This document shows, in pieces, positions 25,185 through 33,517 of a stretch of DNA of 64,000 bases; the stretch's first letter is position 1; each line of letters starts with the position of its first letter. Made by a program: the position numbers and the translations under genes. Origin of the DNA: Limiplasma sp031549415. Its GTDB lineage: Bacteria > Bacillota > Clostridia > Christensenellales > Aristaeellaceae. Location of the stretch: the NCBI GenBank assembly GCA_031549415.1, contig JAVBPU010000004.1, positions 124,001 to 188,000 of the forward strand. Reading direction: 5' to 3'. The notes beneath the pieces were generated by a model that did not search any database, was not told the DNA's origin, and was given only the letters and a program-made list of their open reading frames with translations.

Positions 25185-26690
25185 ATGAACAAAACCCTAC
25201 GCATCCAGCCCACGGACGATGTGGCCGTCGCCCTGGGCCCGCTGGCATCGGGCGACACAATACCCGGCCCGGACGGCCAACCCGTAAAAGTGGCCGAGGC
25301 CATTCCCCAGGCCCATAAAGTGGCCCTGCGCCCCATTGCCCAAGGTGCCCCCGTGCTGAAATATGGAAGCCCCATTGGCTATGCCACGCAAGACATCGCG
25401 CCGGGGCAGCATGTGCATACCCATAACCTGCGCACAGGCCTGGGGGAACAGCTGCGCTATGAATACCATCCGGTTTTGGCCTCCAGCGCCGAGCCCTCTG
25501 CCACAGCTGCCCCCGCCGCTTCCCCCACCTTCCAGGGGTTTCTGCGCAAGGATGGCCGAGCCGGAGTCCGCAACGACATCTGGATTCTGCCCACGGTGGG
25601 CTGCGTCAACGGCATTGCCCAGCAATTGGCGGCTTTGGCAAGCCCTCACGTGCAAGGCTCCGTACAAAAGGTGCTGGCCTTCCCCCATCCCTATGGATGC
25701 TCCCAAATGGGCCAGGACCAGGAGGCTACCCGACAGATTCTGGCGGATTTGGCCCTGCACCCCAACGCGGGCGGCGTGCTGCTGCTGGGCCTGGGCTGCG
25801 AGAACAGCGGCATCGAGCAAATCAAGCCCTATCTGGGAGACTTTGACGAGAACCGCCTCCGCTTTTTGGTGTGCCAGGACAGCGAGGATGAGCTGGCGGA
25901 TGGACTGGCTCTCTTACAGGCGCTGATGGCCCTGGCCAGCCAGGACCAGCGGCAGCCCCTGCCACTTGGCAAGCTGACCGTGGGCCTCAAATGCGGCGGC
26001 AGCGACGGCCTCAGCGGCATCACCGCCAACCCTGTGATCGGCGCGTTTTCGGACCGCCTGGTGGCCAGCGGCGGCTCCGCCATTTTGACGGAAGTGCCGG
26101 AGATGTTTGGCGCGGAAACCTTGCTGATGGCCCGCTGTAAAGATGAAGCCTTATTCCAAAAAACCGTGTCCCTCATCAACGATTTTAAGCAATACTTTGA
26201 AGACAACCACCAGACCATCTACGAAAACCCTTCCCCTGGCAATAAAGCGGGCGGCATCACCACCCTGGAGGACAAGGCCCTGGGCTGCACGCAAAAAAGC
26301 GGTAGCGCATTGGTCAGCGGCGTGCTGGCCTATGGGGAGCGCCTCACCACCCCCGGGCTTAACCTGCTGAGCGCCCCCGGCAACGACCTGGTGGCCTCCA
26401 CGGCCCTGGCGGCCTCCGGCGCACAAATCGTGCTGTTTTCCACAGGCCGGGGCACGCCCTTCGCCTGCCCTGTACCCACAGTGAAAATCAGCAGCAACAA
26501 AGACCTGGCTGCCCATAAAAGCAACTGGATTGATTTTGACGCGGGCCGGACGGTGGAAGGGGCCAGCATCGCGGCCTTGGGCGAAGAGCTATTCTCCTTT
26601 GTGCTGAACGTGGCAGGCGGCCAAGAAGTGAAGCATGAATTGGCTAACATCCACGACATGGCGATTTTCAAGAGGGGTGTGACGCTGTAG
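25185..26690 (+). CDS. uxaA: Altronate dehydratase
   Basis: 501 residues, full length. Dehydrates D-altronate to 2-keto-3-deoxygluconate. N-terminal SAF domain (GYATQDIAPGQHVHTHN, about 64-80), a variable linker (ASSAEPSATAAPAASP), then the large metal-dependent dehydratase domain with GRAGVRNDIWILPTVGCVN (about 124-142), GLGCENSG and GLKCGGSDGLSGITANP (about 266-282). AAAAGGAAG is 7 nt before the ATG. Second gene of uxaBA; followed by a strong terminator. Confidence 0.95.
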   Translation: MNKTLRIQPTDDVAVALGPLASGDTIPGPDGQPVKVAEAIPQAHKVALRPIAQGAPVLKYGSPIGYATQDIAPGQHVHTHNLRTGLGEQLRYEYHPVLASSAEPSATAAPAASPTFQGFLRKDGRAGVRNDIWILPTVGCVNGIAQQLAALASPHVQGSVQKVLAFPHPYGCSQMGQDQEATRQILADLALHPNAGGVLLLGLGCENSGIEQIKPYLGDFDENRLRFLVCQDSEDELADGLALLQALMALASQDQRQPLPLGKLTVGLKCGGSDGLSGITANPVIGAFSDRLVASGGSAILTEVPEMFGAETLLMARCKDEALFQKTVSLINDFKQYFEDNHQTIYENPSPGNKAGGITTLEDKALGCTQKSGSALVSGVLAYGERLTTPGLNLLSAPGNDLVASTALAASGAQIVLFSTGRGTPFACPVPTVKISSNKDLAAHKSNWIDFDAGRTVEGASIAALGEELFSFVLNVAGGQEVKHELANIHDMAIFKRGVTL

Positions 26691-26704
26691 CCCTTTGTGC
26701 TTCG

Positions 26705-26750
26705 ATCAAAAAAGGGTCCTCGCATGCACATGCAGGAACCCTTTTTTGAT
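26705..26750. terminator. Bidirectional terminator after uxaA
   Basis: Arms ATCAAAAAAGGGTCCT (26705-26720) and AGGAACCCTTTTTTGAT (26734-26750), 16 bp with one bulged A and a 13-nt loop. The A/T-rich outer part gives a U run in either direction; it lies 15 nt after the uxaA stop. Confidence 0.9.
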
Positions 26751-26761
26751 GCAATTTTCCC

Positions 26762-26956
26762 TGCCACCGCATGGAATGTGGTGGCAAAATGGGTCCAGGG
26801 CATCGCCCTGGTGGGGTGGGGGGGGGGATGCACAGCGCCCCCCCCCCCCCCACCCGAGGAGATTTATTTTTGGTTGTTTAAAAGGGACACCCCCCCGCGC
26901 GCCGCGCCGGCGGGGGGGGGGTGGCCGGCGCACACCCCCCCCCACCCCCACCACCC
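26762..26956. repeat. Three-hairpin element expanded into G/C homopolymer tracts
   Basis: Order: hairpin A (26762-26786, 11-bp arms TGCCACCGCAT/ATGTGGTGGCA with a GGA loop), 8-nt spacer AAATGGGT, hairpin B (26795-26811, CCAGGGC-ATC-GCCCTGG), then hairpin C with GGGT plus ten G (26814-26827) against ten C plus ACCC (26842-26855). Further on come C7 (26890-26896), G10 (26912-26921) and C9 (26935-26943); the G10 tract can pair with either flanking C tract. A and B match the 58.9 kb element in size and spacing. Short ORFs over the tracts are artefacts of the base run. It separates the converging uxaA and kdgK genes. Confidence 0.8.
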
Positions 26957-26983
26957 TGACGAGTTTCATTGGCTTTTCCTTTC

Positions 26984-28018
26984 TTACCGCTGAACCCGGC
27001 CGCTGCCGCTGCCCTTCATGAGGCCTTCCACCTCCGCCACGGACACGCGGTTGTAATCGCCGCTGATGGTGTGCTTGAGGCAGGAGGCCGCCACGGCAAA
27101 TTCCAGCGCTTTCTTTTCATCGTCATAGGTGTTCAGGCCGTAGATCAGGCCGCCGCCAAAGCTGTCGCCGCCACCCACCCGGTCCACGATGTCCGTGATG
27201 GCATACTTGCGGGAGAGGAAGAAATCCTTGCCGTTGTAAAGGCAGGCGCTCCAATCGTTATGGTTGGCGGACCGGCTTTCCCGCAGGGTGATGGCCACCC
27301 GCTTCACGCTGGGAAATTTCTCCATGGCCAGCTTGGCAATGGCCTTGTACTGGTCGATGTTCAGCTCGCCGCCCTCCACCTCCACTGCGGATTCCGCCTT
27401 GAGGCCCAGGGACATCTGGAAGTCCTCTTCATTGGCGATGATGGTGTCCACGTACTGAACCAATTGGGTCATGAACTGATCCGCCTTCACGCCGTACTTC
27501 CACAGGTTCTTGCGGTAGTTGAGGTCACAGCTTACGTGCAGGCCCATGGCCTTGGCGGCCTTCACCGCTTCCAGGCTCAGCTCGGAAGCGCTTTGGCTGA
27601 TGGCCGGGGTAATGCCGGTAATGTGGAACCAGGTGGCCCCATCAAAGGCCTTTTTCCAGTCGATGTCCCCCACCTTGGCTTCGCAGATGGCGGAGCCTGC
27701 CCGGTCATAGATCACCTTGCTGGCCCGCTGGACCGCCCCGGTTTCCAAATAGTAAATGCCCATGCGGCCAGGCTTTTGCACGATGCTGCTCACATCCACG
27801 CCAAAGCCGCGCAGCTCCCTTTTGCAGGCCGCGCCCAGATCATTGTCCGGCAGCACGGTTACGTAGGAGGTCTCCATGCCAAAGTTGGCAAGGGACACAC
27901 AAACATTGGCCTCGCCGCCGCCAAAGGTGGCTTCCAGCACAGGGGATTGCATGAAGCGCTCATATCCGGGGCTCTTCAAGCGAAGCATGATTTCACCAAA
28001 TGTCACTACCTTGGCCAT
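26984..28018 (-). CDS. kdgK: 2-keto-3-deoxygluconate kinase (PfkB family)
   Basis: 344 residues of the ribokinase/PfkB family. N-terminal GEIMLRL (about 8-14) and GGGEANVCVSLANFG (about 33-47); C-terminal PfkB signature DRVGGGDSFGGGLIYGLN (about 273-290) with the catalytic Asp in GGGDS (GAGD in most relatives). It phosphorylates KDG to KDPG; the assignment over other sugars rests on its place after eda in the galacturonate operon. 49 nt after eda, last gene of the lacI-uxaC-eda-kdgK transcript. Confidence 0.9.
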   Translation of the reverse strand: MAKVVTFGEIMLRLKSPGYERFMQSPVLEATFGGGEANVCVSLANFGMETSYVTVLPDNDLGAACKRELRGFGVDVSSIVQKPGRMGIYYLETGAVQRASKVIYDRAGSAICEAKVGDIDWKKAFDGATWFHITGITPAISQSASELSLEAVKAAKAMGLHVSCDLNYRKNLWKYGVKADQFMTQLVQYVDTIIANEEDFQMSLGLKAESAVEVEGGELNIDQYKAIAKLAMEKFPSVKRVAITLRESRSANHNDWSACLYNGKDFFLSRKYAITDIVDRVGGGDSFGGGLIYGLNTYDDEKKALEFAVAASCLKHTISGDYNRVSVAEVEGLMKGSGSGRVQR

Positions 28019-28067
28019 GGGGAACGTCCTCCTTTAAATGGGCTTTTTCATACATCTCTTTCGCGGG

Positions 28068-29024
28068 TTACTTTTGCAGCAGGTGGAAGGCAAAGCCGGC
28101 GATTTCGTCCTGTAAATAGAGGGCCATTGGCTTACCGTTTTTCTCGCTCAGGCTGCTTTCGTCAAACTGGAATCCCCGCTGTTCCAGGTGCCAGCGGGCC
28201 CGGGGCAGGTTGTTGCAGCCGATGGCAATATGCCCATGAGCGCCCCGGAAGGGCTTCTTCATCAGCTCCACGCCGGTGCCCACAAACAGGCTGCCACTGC
28301 CATCCTTCACTTCCCAGCCCAGCAGCTTGCAAAGCATCTCCGCGTCCTTGGCGGCGGTTTCCGGGCTGCCGCTGTTGATGCCGATATGGCGCACTTCCAG
28401 GCCCAGCAGCAGAGCCACCGCGCTGCGGGTGAGGGCTTCAATCTTCTTCCAGTCCTTGGCCGCCACCGCATCGGCAGGCACCATCCAGCTGCCGCCGCAG
28501 GCGACCACCTTGGAAAAGCCCAGGTACTCGTTCAAATTCTTTTCCGTTACGCCGCCTGTGGGTAAAAAGGTGATATCCCCATAGGGCGCGCTGAGGGCCT
28601 TGATCATCGAAAGGCCGCCCAGGGCTTCCGCCGGAAAGAATTTGACGGTTTTCAGCCCCAGGGAAAGGGCCACCTCGATGTCGCTGGGGTTGGCGCAGCC
28701 GGGCACGATGGGCACGCCCTTTTGCTGGCAATACTTCACCACTTCCGGGTTCAGGCCGGGAGACACCATGTAGGTGGCCCCGGCGGCTACCGCCCGGTCC
28801 ACCTGCTCCGTGGTAATCACCGTGCCCGCGCCCAAAATCACATGGGGCAGCTCCTGATGGACCCGGCGAATGGACTCCTCGGCGGCGTCCGAGCGGAAGG
28901 TGATTTCCGCCACCGGCAGGCCTCCATCGGACAGCGCTTTGCAAAGGGGCACCGCATCCGCAGCGTCTTCCACCTTGATCACCGGCACCAGCCCGGCCAG
29001 GGACAGCCTTTGAATCATTTCCAT
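28068..29024 (-). CDS. eda: KDPG/KHG aldolase fused to a C-terminal VOC (glyoxalase-like) domain
   Basis: 318 residues, about 105 more than a normal Eda. Residues 1-210 are a class I KDPG aldolase: catalytic Glu in VAEITFRS (about 39), Schiff-base Lys in LKTVKFFPAEALGG (about 127), and LPTGGVTEKN. Residues about 215-318 form a vicinal-oxygen-chelate domain (VRHIGINSG, GHIAIGC, AGFAFHLL), as in glyoxalase-type proteins; its role is unknown. Cleaves KDPG to pyruvate and glyceraldehyde-3-phosphate. The ATG at 29024 has only a modest ribosome site (AAAGG...GGG); 26 nt after uxaC. No stop or frameshift between the domains, so the fusion is real. Confidence 0.92.
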   Translation of the reverse strand: MEMIQRLSLAGLVPVIKVEDAADAVPLCKALSDGGLPVAEITFRSDAAEESIRRVHQELPHVILGAGTVITTEQVDRAVAAGATYMVSPGLNPEVVKYCQQKGVPIVPGCANPSDIEVALSLGLKTVKFFPAEALGGLSMIKALSAPYGDITFLPTGGVTEKNLNEYLGFSKVVACGGSWMVPADAVAAKDWKKIEALTRSAVALLLGLEVRHIGINSGSPETAAKDAEMLCKLLGWEVKDGSGSLFVGTGVELMKKPFRGAHGHIAIGCNNLPRARWHLEQRGFQFDESSLSEKNGKPMALYLQDEIAGFAFHLLQK

Positions 29025-29050
29025 GTTTTTTCCCAACCTTTCTGTATTGC

Positions 29051-30463
29051 TTACTTGCCTGATTTGGCAGGAAATGCAAAATAGCGCTCCGCGTTTCCGT
29101 AGCAGATGTCCCGGACGATGGACCCCAGGGTTTCCGAATCCGCCGGAAACTGGCCGTCCTCCACCCAGCGCCCAAACAGGCGGCACAGGATGCGGCGGAA
29201 GTACTCGTGCCGGGGATAGGACAAGAAGCTGCGGCTGTCTGTGAGCATGCCCACGAAGCCCGCCAGATAGCCCAAGCTGGCCAAGGAAGTGAGCTGGTTC
29301 GTCATGCCGGTAAAATGGTCATTGAACCACCAGGCGCTTCCGTGCTGGATCTTGCCCACGGCCTCTTCATTTTGAAAGCAGCCAAGAAGGGTGTCGATGG
29401 CCTGGTCATCCCCTGGGTTCAGGCTATACAGGACGGTCTTGGGCAGCTGCGCGCCCAGGGCGTTCAAATAGGCGGACAGCTGGTCCACCGGGGCATAGTT
29501 GTTGATGCAGTCAAACCCGGTATCCGGCCCCAGCTTTGTAAACATTGCCGTGTTGTTGTTCCGGCGGCAGCCATAATGCAGCTGCATGGCCCAGCCCAGG
29601 CGGTGGTATTCCTTCCCAACATACACCATAAAGGCAGTCTTGAAGCGGATTTCCTCCCCACGCTCCACCGCCTGGCCCGCCAGACGCTTGGCGAAGGTGG
29701 CTTCCACCTCGGCGGCGTCATAGGGCTCGTACATCACAAAATCCAGCCCGTGGTCCGACAGGCGGCACCCCCGCCGGTGAAAGAACTCCATACGCGCGGA
29801 CAGCGCCTTTTGCAGGTCTGTAAAGGAGGTGATCTTCACCCCGGCGGCTTTTTCCAGCGCCCGCAAATAGTCCAAATATTCAGGCTTTTCCAGGTTCATG
29901 GCCTTGTCGGGCCGCCAGGCGGGCAGCACGGTTACGGCAAAGGACGGGTCCGCCGCCAGCTTTTCATGCCATTCCAGCATGTCGATGGGGTCGTCCGTAG
30001 TGCAGATCAGCTTCACGTTGGAACGCAGAATCATCCCCCGCACAGAGAAGCCGTCCTCTTGCAGCTTTTGGTTGCACAGGTTCCATACCTCTTCGGCGGT
30101 GTCACCACTCAGCACGCCCTCATAGCCAAAAAAGCGGCGCAGCTCCAGGTGGCTCCAGTGATACAGGGGATTGCCAATGGCGCGGCCCAAGGTCTCCGCC
30201 CATTTTTGAAACTTCTCCCGGGGTGCGGCATCCCCGGTGATGTATGTTTCCGGCACCCCCGCAGAGCGCATCAGCCGCCATTTATAATGGTCGCCCCCCA
30301 GCCATACCTGGGTGATGGTCTCATACCGCTTGTCCTCATAAATCTCCTGGGGATTGATATGGCAATGGTAGTCCATAATGGGCTCCTGCTGCGCATAGCC
30401 GTGGTACAGCCGGCTGGCGGTTTCGGTGTCCAGCAGGAAATCCTTGTCCATAAAGGCTTTCAT
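29051..30463 (-). CDS. uxaC: Glucuronate (uronate) isomerase
   Basis: 470 residues, the same length as E. coli UxaC. Converts D-galacturonate to D-tagaturonate (and glucuronate to fructuronate). Amidohydrolase-related fold: HxH metal motif in MDYHCHINPQEIYEDKR (about 29-45), CTTDDPIDMLEWH (about 172-184), GHDFVMY-like SDHGLDFVMYEP, and CINNYAPVDQLSAYLNALG near 330-350. ATG 30463 overlaps the TGA of the lacI-type gene (ATGA), and GAGGG lies 8 nt upstream, so it is coupled to the regulator. First catabolic gene of the operon. Confidence 0.95.
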   Translation of the reverse strand: MKAFMDKDFLLDTETASRLYHGYAQQEPIMDYHCHINPQEIYEDKRYETITQVWLGGDHYKWRLMRSAGVPETYITGDAAPREKFQKWAETLGRAIGNPLYHWSHLELRRFFGYEGVLSGDTAEEVWNLCNQKLQEDGFSVRGMILRSNVKLICTTDDPIDMLEWHEKLAADPSFAVTVLPAWRPDKAMNLEKPEYLDYLRALEKAAGVKITSFTDLQKALSARMEFFHRRGCRLSDHGLDFVMYEPYDAAEVEATFAKRLAGQAVERGEEIRFKTAFMVYVGKEYHRLGWAMQLHYGCRRNNNTAMFTKLGPDTGFDCINNYAPVDQLSAYLNALGAQLPKTVLYSLNPGDDQAIDTLLGCFQNEEAVGKIQHGSAWWFNDHFTGMTNQLTSLASLGYLAGFVGMLTDSRSFLSYPRHEYFRRILCRLFGRWVEDGQFPADSETLGSIVRDICYGNAERYFAFPAKSGK

Positions 30464-31494
30464 TTCTTTGTCCCTCTTTTCGCAATGTCCACGGTGGTAG
30501 TGCCGCGGCAGATGAGTTCTCCGGCGAAAATGGAGCATTTGGGCCTGTCCTCGCCGCCCAAAACCCCCATCAGCGTTGATACGCAATTTTGGCAGATGGA
30601 CTGCAGCTTATTGTCCACCGAGGTCAGCTCCGGATCGGCGCAAAGGCACAGAAACGAGTTGTTGCAGCCGATGATCTGCACCTGGGAGGGCACCTGCAAG
30701 CCCGCCGCCCGGGCGTATTTCAAAGCGCCCATGGCCATGCTGTCCGTGGCGGTGACGATGGCGTCAAAGCGGAGGCCCTTGACCGCTGCTTCCGCAATAC
30801 GCTCATAAGCTTCCCGTACCCCATCCCCGGCGCGGCATTCCATCATCAGTTCCTCCCGCAAGGGAAGGCCCAGCGAGGCATAGGCCGCCTGATAGCCGTC
30901 CAGCTTGCGCATGCCGGAATAGGAATGGGCGTGATACAGGTACAGCACCCGCTGCCTGCCGGTTTCCAATAGCCTCAAAATGGCCTCCATGGTAGCTGCG
31001 CGGTCATCGCAATAGGCGCAATAGATGTTCTCGCCGTCCAGCCTGGCGTTTACAATCACGATGGGGGTTTTTCGGGCCGCTGCCAAAATGTACGCGTTTT
31101 GGTCCCTGTCCTTGCTGACATAGTTAGACCCCACCAAAATGACGCCGTCCACATGCTTGGAAAGCAAGAAATCCAGGCCCTTCCGGCGGTCTTTCATCAC
31201 AGAGCCGGTACAGTAGAGCAAAGAATCAAACCCATGTTCCCGCAGGCCCTTTTCCAAGAAGGAAATGGCCTGCGCCATATAGGCGTCGGACACATCCGCA
31301 CACAACAGACCAATGGTCTTCATGGTGTTCAGCCCCAGGCCCCGGGCAAAGGCATTGGGGGTGTAGCCGCAATCCTCAATCACGCGCAACACCTTTTCCC
31401 GGGTGGCTTCGCTCACCGCCTGGCTGCCGTTGATCACCCGGGACACCGTGGCGATGGACACCCCGGATTTCTTGGACACATCATATATGGTCAT
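30460..31494 (-). CDS. LacI-family regulator of galacturonate genes
   Basis: 344 residues. N-terminal LacI HTH with TIYDVSKKSGVSIATVSRVIN (about 2-22, abridged: DVSKKSG to SRVIN) and hinge NAFARGLGLNTMKTIG (about 46-61); C-terminal periplasmic-binding-like effector domain with the usual IVTATDSMAMGALKYA. AAAGGA is 8 nt before ATG 31494. First gene of the operon it probably represses: its own promoter carries TGTAAGTGCTTTCA 11 nt after the -10, and uxaB has TGTAAGAGCTTACA at the same place. Likely inducer: galacturonate or a pathway intermediate. Confidence 0.92.
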   Translation of the reverse strand: MTIYDVSKKSGVSIATVSRVINGSQAVSEATREKVLRVIEDCGYTPNAFARGLGLNTMKTIGLLCADVSDAYMAQAISFLEKGLREHGFDSLLYCTGSVMKDRRKGLDFLLSKHVDGVILVGSNYVSKDRDQNAYILAAARKTPIVIVNARLDGENIYCAYCDDRAATMEAILRLLETGRQRVLYLYHAHSYSGMRKLDGYQAAYASLGLPLREELMMECRAGDGVREAYERIAEAAVKGLRFDAIVTATDSMAMGALKYARAAGLQVPSQVQIIGCNNSFLCLCADPELTSVDNKLQSICQNCVSTLMGVLGGEDRPKCSIFAGELICRGTTTVDIAKRGTKK

Positions 31495-31534
31495 GGCTTC
31501 GGTCCTTTCCCAGGCAAAGGGCATTGCCTGGAAT

Positions 31535-31548
31535 TGAAAGCACTTACA
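31535..31548 (-). promoter_or_regulatory. LacI-type operator in front of the regulator operon
   Basis: Minus-strand TGTAAGTGCTTTCA, 12 of 14 bases identical to the uxaB site. It begins 11 nt after the -10. Both sites also resemble the CcpA cre consensus with one mismatch (no central CG), so the dedicated regulator is the better candidate. Confidence 0.75.
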
Positions 31549-31559
31549 CATCAAGAACC

Positions 31560-31588
31560 ATTATAAGCCCTATGGTTTTTTGATGCAA
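31560..31588 (-). promoter_or_regulatory. Sigma-A promoter of the lacI-uxaC-eda-kdgK operon
   Basis: -35 TTGCAT (31583-31588), 17 bp spacer, perfect -10 TATAAT (31560-31565). Confidence 0.85.
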
Positions 31589-31649
31589 GGCTTTCCGCAG
31601 GGAAATTACTGCGCCGTTGTTTCTGAAAGCCTCATTGGGCTCTGCATGA

Positions 31650-32408
31650 TCAATCTTCCCAGGCCTTTGCAACGGCCTCCATCCAGCCCAACACATCCGT
31701 CCCATAGGCCCGCGCAAGGTTTTCCCTTGTCAGCACGGCCCGGCAGGCGCCTTGCGCCACAGCCCGTCCCGCTTTTAGCAACAACGCATGGCTGCCAAAG
31801 GCCCGGGCCACCGACAGGTCATGCATCACCGAAAGAACCGCCCGGCCCGGCGTGCGCAGCCACCCACGCACCGTTTCTACCAGCTGCTGTTGGTAGGCCA
31901 GGTCCAGGTGGTTTCCCGGCTCATCCAGCAACAGCATGGCCGGGTCCTGGGCCAGCACCCGGGCCAGCGCCACCCGCTGCAGCTCTCCCCCGGAGAGGGT
32001 GAGCACGCTTTGGCCGGCGCGGTCTGAAAGGCCCGTCAGCTCTAATGCCTCTTTGATTTTTTTTTCTTCCAGCGGATCGCCACCAGAGAGGGGGCCGCCT
32101 CGGTAGGCATAACGCCCCAGGCGCACCACTTCTTCCACCGTAAAGGCATCCTGTATCCGCTGAGTTTGAGACAGAACTCCCACCCGTTTGGCCTGCTCTT
32201 TGGCTGAAAAAGCCTTCATATCCCGCCCTTCCCAGCAGATGCTTCCTACGTAAGGCAACCCCTGGGCAACGGCGCTGATGAGGCTGGTTTTTCCCGCGCC
32301 ATTGGGTCCCACCAGCATCCACCATTCCCCGGACTGAACGGACAGGTGGATATCCTCCAAAATCGTGACAGGCCCCTGCCGCCATGTGACCCCTTTCAGC
32401 GTTAACAT
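31650..32408 (-). CDS. Corrinoid ABC transporter ATP-binding protein (BtuD/FepC-like)
   Basis: 252 residues. Walker A GPNGAGKTS (about 34-42), signature LSGGELQRVALARVLA (about 138-153), Walker B LLLDEPGNHLD (about 160-170), H-loop VMHDLSVA. The D-E-P-G-N-H-L-D form is that of iron/B12 importers. ATG 32408 overlaps the permease stop by 7 nt. Last gene of the riboswitch-controlled importer. No strong terminator follows; the next gene starts its promoter from the other side of this gap. Confidence 0.92.
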   Translation of the reverse strand: MLTLKGVTWRQGPVTILEDIHLSVQSGEWWMLVGPNGAGKTSLISAVAQGLPYVGSICWEGRDMKAFSAKEQAKRVGVLSQTQRIQDAFTVEEVVRLGRYAYRGGPLSGGDPLEEKKIKEALELTGLSDRAGQSVLTLSGGELQRVALARVLAQDPAMLLLDEPGNHLDLAYQQQLVETVRGWLRTPGRAVLSVMHDLSVARAFGSHALLLKAGRAVAQGACRAVLTRENLARAYGTDVLGWMEAVAKAWED

Positions 32409-33517
32409 AGGGCTCGCCTCGCTTTCCTGGTCCGGTAAAAGATCACCACAAAGAACACGGACCCAATCAAGGAGGTGACCACGCCAATGGGCAATTCAAT
32501 CGGGCTGATCACCGTGCGGGCCAACAGGTCCGCCAGCATCAAAAAGACCGCGCCGGAAAAGGCGGAGGCGGGAAGTAACTTCTTGTGGTTAGGGCCCACC
32601 CACATCCGCACCAAATGAGGCGTCACCAAGCCTACAAAGCCAATATTCCCGCCAATGGAGCAGCAAACGCCAATCAGCACCGACACCAGCACCATCACCG
32701 TAAGCTTTACCCGCTTGACGGGCACCCCCAACTGGCGCGCCTCTGCCTCCCCCAAAGAAAGGGCGTTCAGCTCGTTTCCATAGTACAAAAGACCGCCTCC
32801 GCAAAAAACCAGCGCCAGCAAAAGGGTCCATACATGGCCTGGGTTGCTCCCCGCCAAGGAGCCCATGGTCCAGAAGGTCACGCTCTTCACCCTTTCCCCC
32901 GCAAAGACAGTGACCAGGTTTACCAGGCTGGAGGCAAACATGGTAAACACCACCCCCACCAAAATCATGGTGTGGGTGGCCAGGGACCTGTCCATGGCAT
33001 AACTCAAGGAGAGAATCAGCATCAGCGAACCAAAGGCAAACCCCATGGCCATACCCAAAGTTCCCAGGCCCGAAAGCCCCGGCAGCGACAGACCCAGCGC
33101 AATGGAAAGCACGGCCCCCAGCGAGGCCCCGGCGGATACGCCCATGGTGGAGCCATCCGCCAAGGGGTTGCGCATCAGCCCCTGCATGGCCGCGCCACAC
33201 AGGGACAGCGCCGCACCGGACAGCGCCACGCACAGCACCCTGGGCAGCCGCACTGAAGCAATGATGCCGGAAGCCATGCCGCGGAGGGGTTCCCCCCGCA
33301 GCAGCTTCCAGAGGGTGGACAGGGTTTCGCCAAGCGGGAGGCTGACGCTGCCTACGCAAAGGCACAAAAGCAGCGTAACAAGCGTCGCCCCCCCAAGACC
33401 CAGGTAGGCAAGCCCACTCAACCGGCTGTTCACAGACTTGCCGGGTTTTCCGGGTTTTCCGGGTTTCGCTGGCCTTCCGTCTCTGTCGTTGGGGCGGGTC
33501 CGCACTGCTTGCCTCAT
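32402..33517 (-). CDS. Corrinoid ABC transporter permease (FecCD/BtuC type)
   Basis: 371 residues with about ten helices. Family core GAAMQGLMRNPLADGSTMGVS (about 110-130, key NPLA and G-GVS) is visible, then ALGEAEARQLGVPVK near 245-260. The N-terminus has an added hydrophilic tail with repeated KPG (PGKPGKPGKS) from a 9-bp DNA repeat (CCGGGTTTT, 33441-33466). ATG overlaps the stop of the binding-protein gene (ATGA). Forms the membrane pore of the importer. Confidence 0.93.
   Translation of the reverse strand: MRQAVRTRPNDRDGRPAKPGKPGKPGKSVNSRLSGLAYLGLGGATLVTLLLCLCVGSVSLPLGETLSTLWKLLRGEPLRGMASGIIASVRLPRVLCVALSGAALSLCGAAMQGLMRNPLADGSTMGVSAGASLGAVLSIALGLSLPGLSGLGTLGMAMGFAFGSLMLILSLSYAMDRSLATHTMILVGVVFTMFASSLVNLVTVFAGERVKSVTFWTMGSLAGSNPGHVWTLLLALVFCGGGLLYYGNELNALSLGEAEARQLGVPVKRVKLTVMVLVSVLIGVCCSIGGNIGFVGLVTPHLVRMWVGPNHKKLLPASAFSGAVFLMLADLLARTVISPIELPIGVVTSLIGSVFFVVIFYRTRKARRALC
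33441..33466. repeat. 9-bp tandem repeat in the permease N-terminus
   Basis: CCGGGTTTT occurs 2.9 times in a row; in frame on the minus strand it encodes repeated K-P-G in the cytoplasmic tail of the FecCD permease. Copy number could vary between strains without a frameshift. Confidence 0.8.

Noticed and set aside
26695..27021. Several short ORFs over the G/C tracts
   Set aside because: They consist of poly-Pro and poly-Gly runs from homopolymers, overlap a terminator, and have no ribosome site.
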